Shown piece after piece: positions 6,846-7,261 of a stretch of 7,261 nucleotides of DNA. Both the position numbers and the translations under genes were made by a program. The DNA is taken from contig CALEZA010000096.1 in assembly GCA_937927965.1 (NCBI GenBank), positions 1 to 7,261 on the forward strand, given 5' to 3'. The notes beneath the pieces were generated by a model. That model did not search any database, was not told the origin of the DNA, and worked only from the letters and a program-made list of their open reading frames with translations. Source of the stretch: an uncultured Candidatus Planktophila sp. GTDB lineage: Bacteria > Actinomycetota > Actinomycetes > Nanopelagicales > Nanopelagicaceae. The stretch's first letter is position 1; each line of letters starts with the position of its first letter.

Positions 6846-7234
6846 TTAGCAACCGAGAAGCTTAGGAGCAAGCCAAGATTCAACTTGATCAATGCTGATG
6901 CGCTCTTGAGCCATTGTGTCGCGGTCGCGAATAGTGACTGCATTGTCATCGAGTGTTTCGAAGTCAACAGTGATGCAGTAAGGGGTTCCGATTTCATCCT
7001 GACGGCGATAGCGACGACCGATAGCACCAGAATCATCAAAGTCGATGTTCCAATTCTTTCGCAGCTGTGCTGCAAGATCGCGAGCCTTTGGAGAGAGATC
7101 AGCATTTCGTGAGAGCGGAAGAACAGCAGCTTTGACAGGTGCAATGCGGTGATCAAACTTCATCACAGCACGCTTTTCCATCTCACCCTTGGCATTAGGT
7201 GCCTCATCTTCTGTATAGGCATCCATCATGAAGG
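6846..7234 (-). CDS. glyS: Glycyl-tRNA synthetase, C-terminal part (truncated by contig end)
   Basis: Charges tRNA-Gly with glycine. Only the C-terminal 129 or so residues of the single-chain (homodimeric) class II enzyme are present, covering the anticodon-binding domain. Recognisable blocks are [42 protein letters not shown], and [19 protein letters not shown], with the chain ending LLGC-TAA. The full family protein is about 460 residues, so the catalytic core with class II motifs 1-3 lies beyond the right edge. The ATG at 7229 is internal, not a start: the frame continues upstream through TTC (Phe) and a partial codon before adapter sequence begins at 7235. It appears to be the first gene of the operon visible here, with dusB 6 bases downstream in the same frame. 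Confidence 0.94.
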
Positions 7235-7261
7235 AGATCGGAAGAGCGTCGTGTAGGGAAA
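7235..7261. other. Illumina TruSeq adapter remnant at contig end (not genomic)
   Basis: The last 27 bases begin AGATCGGAAGAGC, the universal TruSeq adapter start, and continue GTCGTGTAGGGAAA. This is the reverse complement of the read-1 sequencing primer end (CCCTACACGACGCTCTTCCGATCT read on the minus strand in part). Glycyl-tRNA synthetase similarity stops exactly where it begins. It is library sequence left untrimmed in the assembly. Confidence 0.96.

Noticed and set aside
6798..7156. Frames on both strands overlapping the glyS/dusB junction
   Set aside because: glyS in the accepted frame has unmistakable GlyRS motifs throughout; the other frames there are shadows without family resemblance.
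7227..7229. ATG at 7229 as a real start of a small 127-residue protein
   Set aside because: The frame is the interior of GlyRS, whose family sequence continues upstream; the break is caused by adapter sequence from 7235.
1..7261. A new defence, mobile or biosynthetic system hidden in the window
   Set aside because: Every long stretch is accounted for by recognisable housekeeping genes, the largest non-coding spacers are 50 and 74 bases beside the tRNA, and no CRISPR-like repeats, transposase or toxin-antitoxin signature appears on either strand.

Overview
The window looks like bacterial chromosome from an actinobacterium of moderate GC content. The proteins read like actinobacterial housekeeping enzymes: a single-chain glycyl-tRNA synthetase tail ending LLGC, a DusB with the GCRDLRKHMAWYLKGF block, and a dgt-dnaG pair. 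Base composition is close to even, unlike GC-rich soil actinomycetes, and spacing is very tight. This fits streamlined freshwater lineages such as acI/Nanopelagicales, but that placement is an inference from style and not a database match.

Layout. Positions 1-679 (+) hold the C-terminal 225 residues of a galactokinase cut by the left edge. It runs tail-to-tail, with 5 bases between stop codons, into a minus-strand HtrA-type secreted serine protease (685-1794). Next is a tRNA-Asn(GUU) with an encoded CCA (1869-1943, minus), preceded by a plausible promoter of its own. Everything further right is also on the minus strand and is read right to left: glyS (3' part only, 6846-7234), dusB (5697-6839), a DUF218/SanA-like membrane-anchored protein (5068-5700), dgt (3835-5064) and dnaG (1994-3835). 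Junctions in this run are a 6-base gap, a 4-base ATGA overlap, a 3-base gap and a 1-base overlap, so it is very probably one operon.

How the genes fit together. The operon joins tRNA charging (GlyRS), tRNA dihydrouridylation (DusB), dNTP hydrolysis (Dgt) and replication priming (DnaG), with one envelope protein between. dgt next to dnaG, with glyS and dus nearby, is a familiar actinobacterial housekeeping neighbourhood, so nothing here demands a new system. I found no CRISPR array, transposon, phage gene, toxin-antitoxin pair or defence cassette.

Caution on the right edge. The last 27 bases (7235-7261) read as Illumina TruSeq adapter and not as genome. The window therefore ends at an untrimmed contig end, and glyS is truncated by the assembly and not by biology. 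The most useful biological observations are small-scale: the TTG start of dusB in the same frame as glyS, the promoter with inverted repeat upstream of the tRNA, and the hairpin that buries the tRNA CCA end.
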